Of a stretch of DNA of 64,000 bases, positions 29,522-37,418 are shown in pieces (positions within the stretch are counted from its first letter, which is position 1; every line of letters begins with the position of its first letter). The stretch is from Sciscionella marina DSM 45152 (lineage in GTDB: Bacteria; Actinomycetota; Actinomycetes; Mycobacteriales; Pseudonocardiaceae): positions 186,001-250,000 of the forward strand of contig NZ_KB905465.1 in assembly GCF_000379465.1 (NCBI RefSeq), given 5' to 3'. A program made the translations under genes and the position numbers. The notes beneath the pieces are model-generated. The model was not told the origin of the DNA. It was given only the letters and a program-made list of their open reading frames with translations, and did no database searches.

Positions 29522-29869
29522 ATGAGTGAAGACTGCCTGTTCTGCTCGATCGTCTCCGGGGACATCCCGGCGACGATCGTGCACGAGACCGACGAGGTGC
29601 TGGCGTTCCGGGATCTGAATCCGCAGGCGCCGACGCATGTGCTGGTCATCCCGAAGGCGCACTACGCCAATGCCGCGGAGCTGGCAGAGGCGGAGCCGTC
29701 CTCGGCCGCTTCGCTGCTGACGGCGGCCAAGGAGGTGGCGGTGCTCGAGGGGATCGCGAAGAGCGGTTATCGGCTGGTGTTCAACACGGGCAAGGATGGG
29801 CAGCAGACGGTGTTCCATGTGCACTGCCATGTGCTCGGCGGGCGCGCGATGGTGTGGCCTCCCGGCTGA
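29522..29869 (+). CDS. HIT family nucleotide-binding hydrolase (HinT-like)
   Basis: The 115-residue protein has the zinc-site start DCLFCSIVSGDIP, HVLVIPKAHY in the middle and the catalytic HVHCHVLGG triad. HinT-type proteins cleave phosphoramidates such as adenosine phosphoramidate and aminoacyl adenylates. Length and motifs are normal. It stands alone; a 20-base tandem repeat follows the stop codon. Confidence 0.93.
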   Translation: MSEDCLFCSIVSGDIPATIVHETDEVLAFRDLNPQAPTHVLVIPKAHYANAAELAEAEPSSAASLLTAAKEVAVLEGIAKSGYRLVFNTGKDGQQTVFHVHCHVLGGRAMVWPPG

Positions 29870-29882
29870 GCCTGCCCGGTCC

Positions 29883-29922
29883 ACCAGGCCTGCCCCCATG
29901 AGACCAGGCCTGCCCTCATCAG
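29883..29922 (+). repeat. Tandem 20-base duplication downstream of the HIT gene
   Basis: The unit ACCAGGCCTGCCCCCATGAG (29883-29902) is followed at once by a copy with two changes (29903-29922). It lies in the 124-base spacer before the next gene, and is probably a recent local duplication. Confidence 0.8.
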
Positions 29923-29993
29923 ACACGGGGAACTCTCCGGCCCGTTCCCTCGTTGCACTCGGTGACTGCCGTTGATGTGCGCTGGAGGCCGCC

Positions 29994-30737
29994 GTGGGCA
30001 CCGCGATCGTGATTGTCGTGTTACTCGTCGTGGTGATCGCCGCTATCGTGCTGTTCACCAAGCGGGGCAATGACCGCAAGGCCGATGAGCTCGGCGATGC
30101 GAAGGCGGAGGCGCGGCGCTGGATCGAGCGTCTGGGCGGGCAGGTCTTCCAGCTGGAGGGCACGACGGAACCGGCGGCGAAGCAGGCGATCGCGGACGCC
30201 TCGGAGCGGTACACGGCGGCGGGTTCGCAGATCGAGCAGGCGAGCACGGCGCGGCAGTGCCAACTGGCCACGCACACCGCGATGGAGGGCCTCTACTACG
30301 TGCGCGCGGCGCGTGAGGCGCTCGGCCTGGACCCGGGTCCGGAGCTGCCGGAGATCGACGGGCAGCGCGCGGCGGGCTCGGTGACCGAGAACCGCAAGGT
30401 TCAGGTGGAGGGCCATGATTACGCGGCCTCACCGAACCCTGGCGAGCAGACCCCGCACTACTACCCCGGTGGCACGGTGGCCGGCCGCCCGGTGCCGCGC
30501 GGCTGGTACTCGGAACCGTGGTGGAAGCCTGCGCTGATCGGCGGCGCGTGGGGCGTCGGCTCGATGCTGTTGTTCGACTCGCTGTTCTCCGGCATGCACG
30601 GCTTCGGCGGCGGCTGGGACGTCGGTGGCTTCGACCCGGGGATGGGCGATATGGGCGGCGATTTCGGCGGTATGGACATGGGAATGGACGGCGGGGACTT
30701 CGGCGATTTCGGCGGCTTCGATCTCGGCGACTGGTGA
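29994..30737 (+). CDS. Membrane-anchored protein with DUF1542-like helix and Gly/Asp/Met-rich tail
   Basis: The 247-residue protein starts with a transmembrane helix (residues 3-21, AIVIVVLLVVVIAAIVLF). It continues as a cytoplasmic or surface helical domain (RWIERLGGQVFQLEGTTEPAAKQAIADASERY ... QCQLATHTAMEGLYYVRAAREALGLDPG) found in uncharacterised actinobacterial proteins. After a PRGWYSEPWWKPALIGGAWG segment the tail becomes a low-complexity run of Gly, Asp, Met and Phe (residues about 200-247). GGAGG precedes the GTG start. The function is unknown; the tail recalls Gly-rich tails of membrane-associated TPM-type proteins. Confidence 0.75.
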   Translation: MGTAIVIVVLLVVVIAAIVLFTKRGNDRKADELGDAKAEARRWIERLGGQVFQLEGTTEPAAKQAIADASERYTAAGSQIEQASTARQCQLATHTAMEGLYYVRAAREALGLDPGPELPEIDGQRAAGSVTENRKVQVEGHDYAASPNPGEQTPHYYPGGTVAGRPVPRGWYSEPWWKPALIGGAWGVGSMLLFDSLFSGMHGFGGGWDVGGFDPGMGDMGGDFGGMDMGMDGGDFGDFGGFDLGDW

Positions 30738-30749
30738 ACCACCCGCCGT

Positions 30750-31367
30750 TCAGGATTGCTGCAGGAATTCCGCGATCCGCGGCAGCATCCGCGCGTCGAT
30801 AGTGTGCCCGCCGGGATGATCGATCCGGGTGACCTCGGCCCCCGCGGCCCGCAGGTGCGTGATGAGCCGCGCGGTCTGGTCCGGAGCGGCCATGGGATCG
30901 GCGTGGCCGTTGACCACCGCCACACGCTTACCGCTCGCGTCCGCCTCGGGCGGTTGCCGGAAGGGCACCATCGCGGCCAGTAGTACGGCACCGGCCAGCC
31001 GTTCCGGCCTGCGCAGCAGCGTGGCCGAGGCGATGTTCGCGCCGTTGGAGAATCCGAGGGCATACCAGGAACCGGGCGCGACGCCGTAGTGCCGTTCCGC
31101 GGCCGCCAGGAACTCGGCGAGCTCATCGACGCGAGCGCGCAGATCCTCCTCGTCGAACACACCTTCGCGCAGCCGCCGGAAGAACCGCGGCATGCCGTTC
31201 TCCAGCACGGTGCCCCGGACCGACAGCACCGGGGCCTCCGGAGCCAGCTGCTCGCGCAGCGCCAGCAGATCGTGCTCGTTCCCGCCGGTGCCGTGCAGGA
31301 GCAGCAGCGGTGGTTGCCCGGTGTCCCCGGGCAACCACACGTGCGGACGGTCCAGTACCGCGGTCAT
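30750..31367 (-). CDS. Phospholipase/carboxylesterase-type alpha/beta hydrolase, MhqD-like
   Basis: The 205-residue hydrolase has LLLLHGTGGNEHDLLAL near the oxyanion hole, YALGFSNGANIASATL with the serine nucleophile, NGHADPMA with the aspartate and HPGGHTIDARML with the histidine. This is the short carboxylesterase family that includes Bacillus MhqD. Its ATG overlaps the stop of the ring-cleaving dioxygenase gene by 4 bases. Together they look like the mhqO-mhqD pair that deals with quinones, with the esterase acting on ring-fission products. Confidence 0.85.
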   Translation of the reverse strand: MTAVLDRPHVWLPGDTGQPPLLLLHGTGGNEHDLLALREQLAPEAPVLSVRGTVLENGMPRFFRRLREGVFDEEDLRARVDELAEFLAAAERHYGVAPGSWYALGFSNGANIASATLLRRPERLAGAVLLAAMVPFRQPPEADASGKRVAVVNGHADPMAAPDQTARLITHLRAAGAEVTRIDHPGGHTIDARMLPRIAEFLQQS

Positions 31368-32341
31368 GCCGTCTCCCGTTCCGCGAACCCGGGATTGTTC
31401 TCGTCCGGCAGGGACAGGCTCGCCAGCTTGGCCTGGATCTGCTCGCGGGTCGGCTCCAGCCACGGCGGCAGCTTCAGCGCGCGGCCCAGCTCCAGCAGCG
31501 GCTCGTCGATCGCGAAACCCGGTTCGTCGGTGGCGATCTCCAGCAGTGTGCCACCGGGTTCGCGGAAGTAGATCGACCGGAAGTACTGCCGGTCCCGCAC
31601 CTCGGTGACCTGCGCGCCCCGCTCGACGAGCTCCTGGCGCCAGCGCAGCTGGGTCTGCTCGTCCGGGGCCCGCCAGGCGACGTGGTGCACGGTGCCGCCG
31701 GCGACCAGCCCCTGTGGAGCACGGGGATCCACCAGGACATCCACGAGCGCGCCCGGTCCGCCCTCGCCCGCGGCGAACCGCAGCCGGTTGCCGTCCTGGC
31801 TCTCGGCGCGCAGGCCGAGCTCGGCCAGCATCGCGATGGTGCCGCCCTCGTCGCCGGTGGACAGGGTCACCGAGTGCAGTCCGCGGACTCCGTGCCCGGC
31901 CGGGATGATCCCGTTGTCCCACGGTGCACGCGGATCGCCCTGGGGGTGCGCGACCAGGGCGAGTTCGAGCCCGTCCGGATCGTGGAAGGTCAGTGCCGCC
32001 TCCCCGTCGCGTTCGGCGATCTCGCTGACCTCGGTGCCGAGTGCACGCAGATGATCCCGCCACCAGCCGATCGAGGCGGCCGGTACCGAGAACGCCGTGC
32101 GGGTGGCCTGGCCGTTGCCGTGAATGCCGGGCGCCACCTTCCCGAACGGGAAGAAGGTCAACAGCGTGCCCGGCTGCCCCTGCTCATCGCCGTAGTAGAG
32201 GTGGTAGACATCCGGCGCGTCGAAGTTCACCGTGGTCTTGACCAGCCGGAGCCCGAGGCTGCGCAGGTAGAAGTCGGCATTGGCCTGCGGGTTGCCCGCG
32301 ATCGCCGTGACGTGGTGCAGGCCGCTGGTCGCGAGTGTCAT
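31364..32341 (-). CDS. Ring-cleaving extradiol-type dioxygenase, MhqO-like
   Basis: The 325-residue protein contains two pairs of vicinal-oxygen-chelate modules. The iron ligands are expected in GLHHVTAIAG, in TVHHVAWRAPDEQ and in the C-terminal GGTLLEIATDEPGF Glu. This arrangement is that of the hydroquinone-type dioxygenases (MhqO/MhqA/MhqE in Bacillus) rather than of glyoxalase I. GAGGAGGA sits just before the ATG at 32341. It is the middle gene of a yceI-dioxygenase-esterase unit that is divergent from marR. Confidence 0.87.
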   Translation of the reverse strand: MTLATSGLHHVTAIAGNPQANADFYLRSLGLRLVKTTVNFDAPDVYHLYYGDEQGQPGTLLTFFPFGKVAPGIHGNGQATRTAFSVPAASIGWWRDHLRALGTEVSEIAERDGEAALTFHDPDGLELALVAHPQGDPRAPWDNGIIPAGHGVRGLHSVTLSTGDEGGTIAMLAELGLRAESQDGNRLRFAAGEGGPGALVDVLVDPRAPQGLVAGGTVHHVAWRAPDEQTQLRWRQELVERGAQVTEVRDRQYFRSIYFREPGGTLLEIATDEPGFAIDEPLLELGRALKLPPWLEPTREQIQAKLASLSLPDENNPGFAERETA

Positions 32342-32369
32342 GTGGTCCTCCTCGAATCGGGCAGGCCGG

Positions 32370-32927
32370 TCAGTTCTGCTTGATCGCGGAGAGTTCGAAC
32401 TCGAGGACGATCTTGTCGCTGACGAGCACTCCACCGGTCTCCAATGCGGCGTTCCAGGTGATGCCGAAGTCTTGGCGGTTGATGGTGGTGGAGCCCTCGA
32501 AACCGATCCGGCTGTTCCCGAACGGGTCGGTGGCCTGGCCCTCGTAGGACAGCGGGATGGTCACCGAGCGGGTCACGCCCTTGATGGTGAGATCACCGGT
32601 CACCTCGAAGGTGTCCTGCTCGGTCCAGGTGATCTCGGTGGACCGGAAGGTGATCTCCGGGTGTTCGTCCATGGCCAGGAAGTCGTTGCTGCGCAGGTGC
32701 GCGTCCCGGTCCGGGTTGCGGGTGTCGATGCTGTTCGCGGCGATCGCGAGCGCCGCCGAGGAGTTCGCCGGGTTCTGGCCGTCCACGTGTGCGCTGCCTT
32801 CGAACTCGTTGAACGCGCCGCGCACCTTGGTCACCATCGCGTGCCGTGCCACGAACCCGAGGCGGCTGTGCGCGGGGTCGATGGTGTAGTCGCCGGTCAG
32901 CTGCGTGTAGTTGCTCGCCGTGGTCAT
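32370..32927 (-). CDS. YceI family lipocalin-like protein
   Basis: The 185-residue cytosolic form of the YceI fold reads LTGDYTIDPAHSRLGFVARHAMVTKVRGAFNEFEGSAHVDG, then AANSIDTRNPDRDAHLRSNDFLAMDEHPEITFRS and GDLTIKGVTRSVTIPLSYEG. These proteins bind polyisoprenoid or other hydrophobic molecules such as quinones. No signal peptide is present. TGGAGGTACCGAG precedes the ATG. As first gene of the unit with the MhqO- and MhqD-like genes it could bind the quinone that is to be detoxified; this link is inferred. Confidence 0.88.
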   Translation of the reverse strand: MTTASNYTQLTGDYTIDPAHSRLGFVARHAMVTKVRGAFNEFEGSAHVDGQNPANSSAALAIAANSIDTRNPDRDAHLRSNDFLAMDEHPEITFRSTEITWTEQDTFEVTGDLTIKGVTRSVTIPLSYEGQATDPFGNSRIGFEGSTTINRQDFGITWNAALETGGVLVSDKIVLEFELSAIKQN

Positions 32928-32950
32928 CTCGGTACCTCCAATTAGTTGAC

Positions 32951-32990
32951 GTATCATATTGATACTGGCTCCAAGGTAGGTGACATGTCA
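32951..32990. promoter_or_regulatory. Two palindromes in the marR/yceI divergent spacer, candidate MarR operators
   Basis: GTATCATATTGATAC (32951-32965) has exact 6-base arms around TAT, and TGACATGTCA (32981-32990) is an exact 10-base palindrome. Both lie in the 77-base spacer between yceI and marR, 30 bases apart from start to start. Operators of MarR proteins are typically palindromes of this size; this placement would block both promoters. Confidence 0.6.
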
Positions 32991-33004
32991 ACCATTCCGG
33001 TAGA

Positions 33005-33484
33005 GTGGAGGACGTGACGCGATGGCTCAGCGATGACGAACGACGTGCCTGGCGGGGGTACCTGGACATGAACACGCAGCTCAGCGCCCAGCTGCACCGC
33101 CAGCTACAGGCGGACTCCGGACTGTCCCTTGCCGATTTCGACGTGCTCGTCCAGCTCACCGACCGCGCGGAACCGCGGATGCGCGTCGGGGAGCTGGCCG
33201 ATGCGCTGCAGTGGGAGAAAAGCCGCCTCTCCCACCACCTGGCCCGGATGAACAAGCGCGGGCTCATCGCGCGCGAGGACTGCCCGGACGACGCCCGAAG
33301 CGTATTCATCGTGCTCACGGCCAAGGGCAAGCAGGCGATCGAACAGGCGGCACCGGCCCACGTGGACACCGTGCGGGACCTGGTCTTCGATCACCTGAGC
33401 GCCGAGGAGGTGGCGGCACTGGCCGCGATCAGCGCGCGGGTGCTCGGCCGGCTGGGGCGGGCCGGACCGGAAGTGGCCCAATGA
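33005..33484 (+). CDS. MarR family transcriptional regulator
   Basis: The protein of about 159 residues begins TRWLSDDERRAWRGYLDMNTQLSAQLHRQL. It has the winged helix LADFDVLVQLTDRAEPRMRVGELADALQWEKSRLSHHLARMNKRGLIAREDCPDDARSVFIVLTAKG. The start is a GTG at 33005 or at 33014; GGAGG is too close to the second to decide. It is divergent from the yceI unit and is the likely quinone- or phenol-responsive repressor. The AraC gene follows after 19 bases on the same strand. Confidence 0.87.
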   Translation: MEDVTRWLSDDERRAWRGYLDMNTQLSAQLHRQLQADSGLSLADFDVLVQLTDRAEPRMRVGELADALQWEKSRLSHHLARMNKRGLIAREDCPDDARSVFIVLTAKGKQAIEQAAPAHVDTVRDLVFDHLSAEEVAALAAISARVLGRLGRAGPEVAQ

Positions 33485-33503
33485 GCGGGAGAGGACACAT
33501 GCC

Positions 33504-34412
33504 ATGGACCCGCCCGGACTGATCCGGTTCCGCACCGGTGATCTGCCGCGCGCACACCGGCTCGCGGCCTGGGAGGAACACAACGCCCGCTCGCTGCTCG
33601 GACTGCGTGCCCGTGCGCTGGACCGGCCGTTCGAGGGCGCCGAGCTGAATCTGCGCCTGCCGCGGCTGGGCCTGGCCAGGGTCAGTGGTTCACCGCATGT
33701 GGTGCGCCGGGACGCGGGCCAGATCGCGCGCCACCCGGCCGAGGGCGTGGTCGTGTACTTCGCCCTGGCCGGTGCGGGACGGTTCCGCGACCGCGAGGGC
33801 ACACGGATACTGCACCCCGGCCAGGCGCTGGTGTGCGATGCCGACCGGCCGTTTCAGCGCGGTTTCCCGTACGGGCTCACCGAACTGGTGCTCACGGCGC
33901 CACGGTCCGCGCTGCGCGAAACGGCGGGACGGTGCGCGCCTGCCGGGCCGCGGGTCTTCGGTTTCCGGCACGGCGAGGGGGATGCGCTCGCCGGTGCGGT
34001 GGCGGGTGCGCTCGCGGGCCGCGGCGATTGGGAGGCGCTGGAGAGCACGGTGCTCGACCTGCTCGCGGGGTTGCTCGGGGCACCGGCCACCGACCGGCTC
34101 GCCGCCGCGCGCGCCTATATCGCCGCGCATCTGCACGAGCCGGACCTGTCCGCGAGCCGGATCGCCACGGCGGCCGGTTATTCCGAACGGCAGCTCTCCC
34201 GGTTGTTCGCCGAATCCGGGCAGAGCGTGCCGCAGGCGGTGCTGGCCGCGCGGCTGGACGCGGCCCGGGGCACATTGACGGACCGGAACCGGGCGCGGAC
34301 CCCGATCGCCGAGCTCGCCGCCCGGCACGGTTTCGCCTCCCCGGCACACTTCTCGCGCAGTTACCGGGCGAGGTTCGGCAACTCACCGGTGCGCGATCGC
34401 GGACGCCGGTGA
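33504..34412 (+). CDS. AraC family transcriptional regulator
   Basis: The 302-residue protein has an N-terminal AraC-binding-type domain like feruloyl or aromatic-compound regulators (VVYFALAGAGRFRDREGTRILHPGQALVCDADRPFQRGF). The C-terminal double helix-turn-helix is AARAYIAAHLHEPDLSASRIATAAGYSERQLSRLF and IAELAARHGFASPAHFSRSYRARFG. GGAGAGGACACATGCC precedes the ATG. It sits in front of the broken hydroxyquinol-pathway genes and was probably their activator, so it may have lost its target. Confidence 0.88.
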   Translation: MDPPGLIRFRTGDLPRAHRLAAWEEHNARSLLGLRARALDRPFEGAELNLRLPRLGLARVSGSPHVVRRDAGQIARHPAEGVVVYFALAGAGRFRDREGTRILHPGQALVCDADRPFQRGFPYGLTELVLTAPRSALRETAGRCAPAGPRVFGFRHGEGDALAGAVAGALAGRGDWEALESTVLDLLAGLLGAPATDRLAAARAYIAAHLHEPDLSASRIATAAGYSERQLSRLFAESGQSVPQAVLAARLDAARGTLTDRNRARTPIAELAARHGFASPAHFSRSYRARFGNSPVRDRGRR

Positions 34413-34527
34413 TTTTTGCCTGGATCCGCCATCCCGGAGCATCGTGGTGTCCGGGCCGGGCAGGACCTGTCACGGTGCCCCGAGGTACCGGCGACGTGGC
34501 CGGTCCGGAAAAGAGGAGGCGTCCGGC

Positions 34528-34919
34528 ATGGTCGAGACGGATGTGCTGATCGTCGGTTCGGGGCCCGCTGGTACCTCGGCGGCGCTTTTCCTGTCCACAC
34601 TGGGTATTCCGAACATCATGGTGACCAAATACCGCTGGACGGCGAACACACCCCGCGCGCACATCACCAACCAGCGCACCATGGAGATCTTCCGTGACCT
34701 CGGGATCGAGGACCAGGTGCTCGCCGAGGCCACACCGCACCACCTGATCGGCGACACGGTGTTCTGCACCTCCATGGCAGGCGAGGAGATCGGCCGGATC
34801 CTGGCATAGGGCACCCATCCGGCCCGGCACGCCGACTACGAACTGGCCTCGCCCTCGCTGAACTGCGATATCCCGCAGAACCATCTGGAGCCGATCCTGG
34901 TCCGCAACGCCGCGACGCG
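34528..34919 (+). pseudogene. FAD-dependent phenol/resorcinol-type hydroxylase, broken N-terminal fragment
   Basis: The frame starts well (AGAGGAGG before ATG at 34528) with VETDVLIVGSGPAGTSAALFLSTLGI, the FAD-binding motif, and TPRAHITNQRTMEIFRDLGIEDQVLAEATP. It is stopped by TAG at 34807-34809. The same frame goes on afterwards with family-like sequence ([38 protein letters not shown]), so the TAG probably replaced a TGG tryptophan codon. Around 34919 similarity ends and a different protein begins in another frame. About four fifths of the gene is missing, so it cannot be functional. Confidence 0.8.
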
Positions 34920-35098
34920 AGGAGTCCGCGATTCCCGAGGCCGCGCGGCTGATCCTGGACGCGGTCCCGCCCGGCAACCCGCGCCCGGTCACCGAGGAGG
35001 ACCTGACCCGCCTGCTCACCGCTGCCTGGGAGGGCGGGGATCCCACGGACCCTCCGCCCGGGAAGCAGCAGCGCGTCGAGGAGCGGCTGACCGAGGAA
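34920..35098 (+). pseudogene. C-terminal remnant of a maleylacetate-reductase-like domain
   Basis: In the frame of the following dioxygenase this stretch reads [16 protein letters not shown], then [20 protein letters not shown], which fits the extreme C terminus of iron-type maleylacetate reductases. It runs without a stop into the dioxygenase. This suggests that the intact ancestor was a fused maleylacetate reductase/hydroxyquinol 1,2-dioxygenase. The catalytic part has been deleted. Confidence 0.5.
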
Positions 35099-35932
35099 GT
35101 GCTGGCCTCGTTCGAAGCGACCCCGGATCCGCGGCTGCACGAGCTGATGCGCTCGCTGACCGGGCACCTGCACGCGTTCATCCGGGAAACCCGGCTCACC
35201 GAACAGGAATGGCAGCGGGGCATCGATTTCCTGACCGCAGCAGGGCACATCACCGACGACAAGCGCCAGGAATTCATCCTGCTCTCCGATGTGCTCGGCG
35301 CCTCGATGCAGATCATCGCGGTGAACAACGGGGCCTACCGGGACGCAACGGAGGCCACCGTGTTCGGCCCGTTCTTCGTCGAGGACTCGCCACTGATCGG
35401 CAACGGCGGGGACATCGCCGCGGACGCCTCCGGCACGCCCTGCTGGGTTCAGGGAACCGTGCGCGACACCGAGGGAAATCCTGTCCCCGGAGCGCGCATC
35501 GAGGTCTGGGAGGCCGACGAGACCGGTCACTACGACGTGCAGTACCCGGACGGCCGCGTCGCCGGTCGCGGGCACCTGTTCGCCGGGGACGACGGGAGCT
35601 TCCGGTTCTGGTGCCTCACCCCGACCCCGTACCCGATCCCGCACGACGGCCCGGTCGGCGCGCTTCTCGATGCCGTGCGCCGCTCCCCCGTGCGCGCCGC
35701 CCATCTGCACTTCATGGTCTCCGCCGAGCGGTTTCGCACCCTGGTGACCCACATCTTCGTGCGCGCGGATCCACAGCTGGCCATCGGCGACGCCGTGTTC
35801 GGGGTCAAGGACTCGCTCATCAAGGACTTCGCCGGACAGCCCGCGGGAACACCGGCCCCGGACGGCCGGGATCTCGGGCAGCGAACCTGGCACAGGGCGC
35901 AGTTCGACGTCGTCCTGGCACCCGCCCGCTGA
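35099..35932 (+). CDS. Intradiol ring-cleavage dioxygenase, hydroxyquinol 1,2-dioxygenase type (possibly untranslated)
   Basis: The 277 residues from the GTG at 35099 form a whole intradiol dioxygenase. The N-terminal helical part includes [44 protein letters not shown]. The metal-site region comprises [56 protein letters not shown] (Tyr ligand) and [14 protein letters not shown] (His ligands). It would cut hydroxyquinol between the two hydroxyls to give maleylacetate. Because the upstream fusion partner and hydroxylase are wrecked, its expression is doubtful; no ribosome binding site stands before the GTG. Confidence 0.72.
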   Translation: MLASFEATPDPRLHELMRSLTGHLHAFIRETRLTEQEWQRGIDFLTAAGHITDDKRQEFILLSDVLGASMQIIAVNNGAYRDATEATVFGPFFVEDSPLIGNGGDIAADASGTPCWVQGTVRDTEGNPVPGARIEVWEADETGHYDVQYPDGRVAGRGHLFAGDDGSFRFWCLTPTPYPIPHDGPVGALLDAVRRSPVRAAHLHFMVSAERFRTLVTHIFVRADPQLAIGDAVFGVKDSLIKDFAGQPAGTPAPDGRDLGQRTWHRAQFDVVLAPAR

Positions 35933-35978
35933 CGGGAGGGGAGCAGACACACATGTTGGCCATATTTGTGGCACGAGC

Positions 35979-35995
35979 GTAGGGTTAGAACCTAC
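35979..35995 (+). promoter_or_regulatory. Inverted repeat before abiEi, likely autoregulatory operator
   Basis: GTAGGGTTAGAACCTAC has arms GTAGG and CCTAC with partly matching inner bases. It lies directly before the GGAGG of abiEi and next to a possible promoter (TTGGCC at 35956, TAGGGT inside the repeat). AbiEi antitoxins are known to bind inverted repeats at their own promoter. Confidence 0.5.
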
Positions 35996-36008
35996 GGAGG
36001 TGACACTT

Positions 36009-36641
36009 ATGCCCCATACGCCCGCGCGAGTGCCACCGGAACTACTCCGCGGTTCCTCACGGGTACTCCGCCCCCGCGATGCCACCGGAGTGTATGCGCA
36101 TCCGCGCCCCGAGTTCGCCCGGCTCGAACGATCCGGTGCCCTGCACCGGTTGGCGACCGGGTATTACGTCCCCGTTCCCGACGACCAGCTCGGCCGCGAC
36201 TGGCGCCCCGACCTCGAGGCGGTCGCGCTGGGGATCGCCGTGGCCGACGAGGGCACCGCCTCCGTCGCGCTGATGGGGCTATCCGCTGCTCGCGTGCATA
36301 CGGCCATCCCACGCGGGCTGGCTATCGCGGTGGTAGCGACCAGCCGTCACCGTCCGCCCCTGCATCTGGCCGACCGGGATGCGATAGTTCTGTTCGCACG
36401 TCGCCGAGTCAGCTCCCTGGACGTGCAGCACCACACCGGTGAACTCGGCCAGGGATGGATCACCACGATCGAGCAGACCACACTCGATCTCGTAGCCCGG
36501 CCGACGCTGGGCGGGCTTCCCGATCAGGCCTTGAGCGCCGCGCACGCCTTGCTCACCCGCTGTGACCGGGACCTGTTGAACGAACTCGCCGTTACACAGC
36601 GCCGTCGAGCCAGTCTCTCCCGCCTCTACTCCGTAGCCTGA
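36009..36641 (+). CDS. abiEi: AbiEi-type antitoxin of a type IV toxin-antitoxin pair
   Basis: The 210-residue protein has the N-terminal winged-helix pattern (EFARLERSGALHRLATGYYVPVPDDQLGRDW) and the C-terminal AbiEi antitoxin domain (ASVALMGLSAARVHTAIPR, then TTIEQTTLDLVARPTLGG). AbiEi counters the nucleotidyltransferase toxin AbiEii without binding it, and represses the operon. GGAGG (35996-36000) lies 8 bases before the ATG. The toxin gene starts 3 bases after the stop. Confidence 0.82.
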   Translation: MPHTPARVPPELLRGSSRVLRPRDATGVYAHPRPEFARLERSGALHRLATGYYVPVPDDQLGRDWRPDLEAVALGIAVADEGTASVALMGLSAARVHTAIPRGLAIAVVATSRHRPPLHLADRDAIVLFARRRVSSLDVQHHTGELGQGWITTIEQTTLDLVARPTLGGLPDQALSAAHALLTRCDRDLLNELAVTQRRRASLSRLYSVA

Positions 36642-36644
36642 ACC

Positions 36645-37414
36645 ATGCTCGATCCCAACGAAGCGGCCGCCATCGCCGAAGGATTCGGCGTCGCCCGTAC
36701 ACAAGTGCGCCGCGACCACCTGATCTCCCATCTACTCGCCGCGGTCAGTGAACACCTGCCCGACGAGGTCCTGTTCTTCGGGGGAACCGCTTTGTCTCGC
36801 ACCTTCGCCCCGCACGGCCGACTGTCCGAGGACATCGACCTGATCGCACACGGAAACCGTAGCCGTACAGCGAAGGCTCTCGACACCATCCTGCTCCGCG
36901 CCACCCGACGCGAGTACCCAGGTCTGCGCTGGCAGCCCGCGCTCTCAGCGGTCAGCAACTCCACACCCGCCGTACTCGCCGCACCGGACGGCACGAGCGT
37001 GCGTATCCAGTTGCTCAGCCCGACCGGCTACCCTCCCTGGCCGGTCGAGCCACGGGCAATCACGCAACGCTACAGCGACACCCCACCGGCCACCCTGCGT
37101 GTACCCACCGCGCCGCCTTCACAGCCTGGAAAACCGTCGCCTGGACACAACGTGCCGCTTCCCGCGACCTCTACGATCTCTGGCTGCTGGCCCGCCTCGG
37201 CCTCATCACCGCCGATGCCGCCGAGCTCTTCAAACGCTTCGGCCCCACCAACAGGCCACCGGGCGACACACTGTTCACCGATGCGCCCGAGGAACCCGCA
37301 TGGACGCGCGAACTCGCCGGGCAAACCCGCCTGAACGTCACCGCCACCGCAGCACTGAATGAGGTACGCCAAGCGTGGAACACCGCTACTCAAGCACGCA
37401 TAGGATTGATCTGA
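36645..37414 (+). pseudogene. abiEii: AbiEii nucleotidyltransferase toxin gene with a frameshift
   Basis: The N-terminal part shows the AbiEii nucleotidyltransferase core: RDHLISHLLAAVSEHLPDEVLFFGGTALSRTF, then LSEDIDLIAHG with the metal-binding acidic residues. At about 37103-37112 (GTACCCACCG) one base seems missing: the family sequence resumes in another frame as AFTAWKTVAWTQRAASRDLYDLWLLARLGLITADAAELFKRFGP and runs to the stop at 37412-37414. Adding one C to the CCC run restores a protein of about 255 residues. It is either a real loss of the toxin, leaving the antitoxin alone, or a sequencing slip. Confidence 0.75.
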
Positions 37415-37418
37415 ACGG

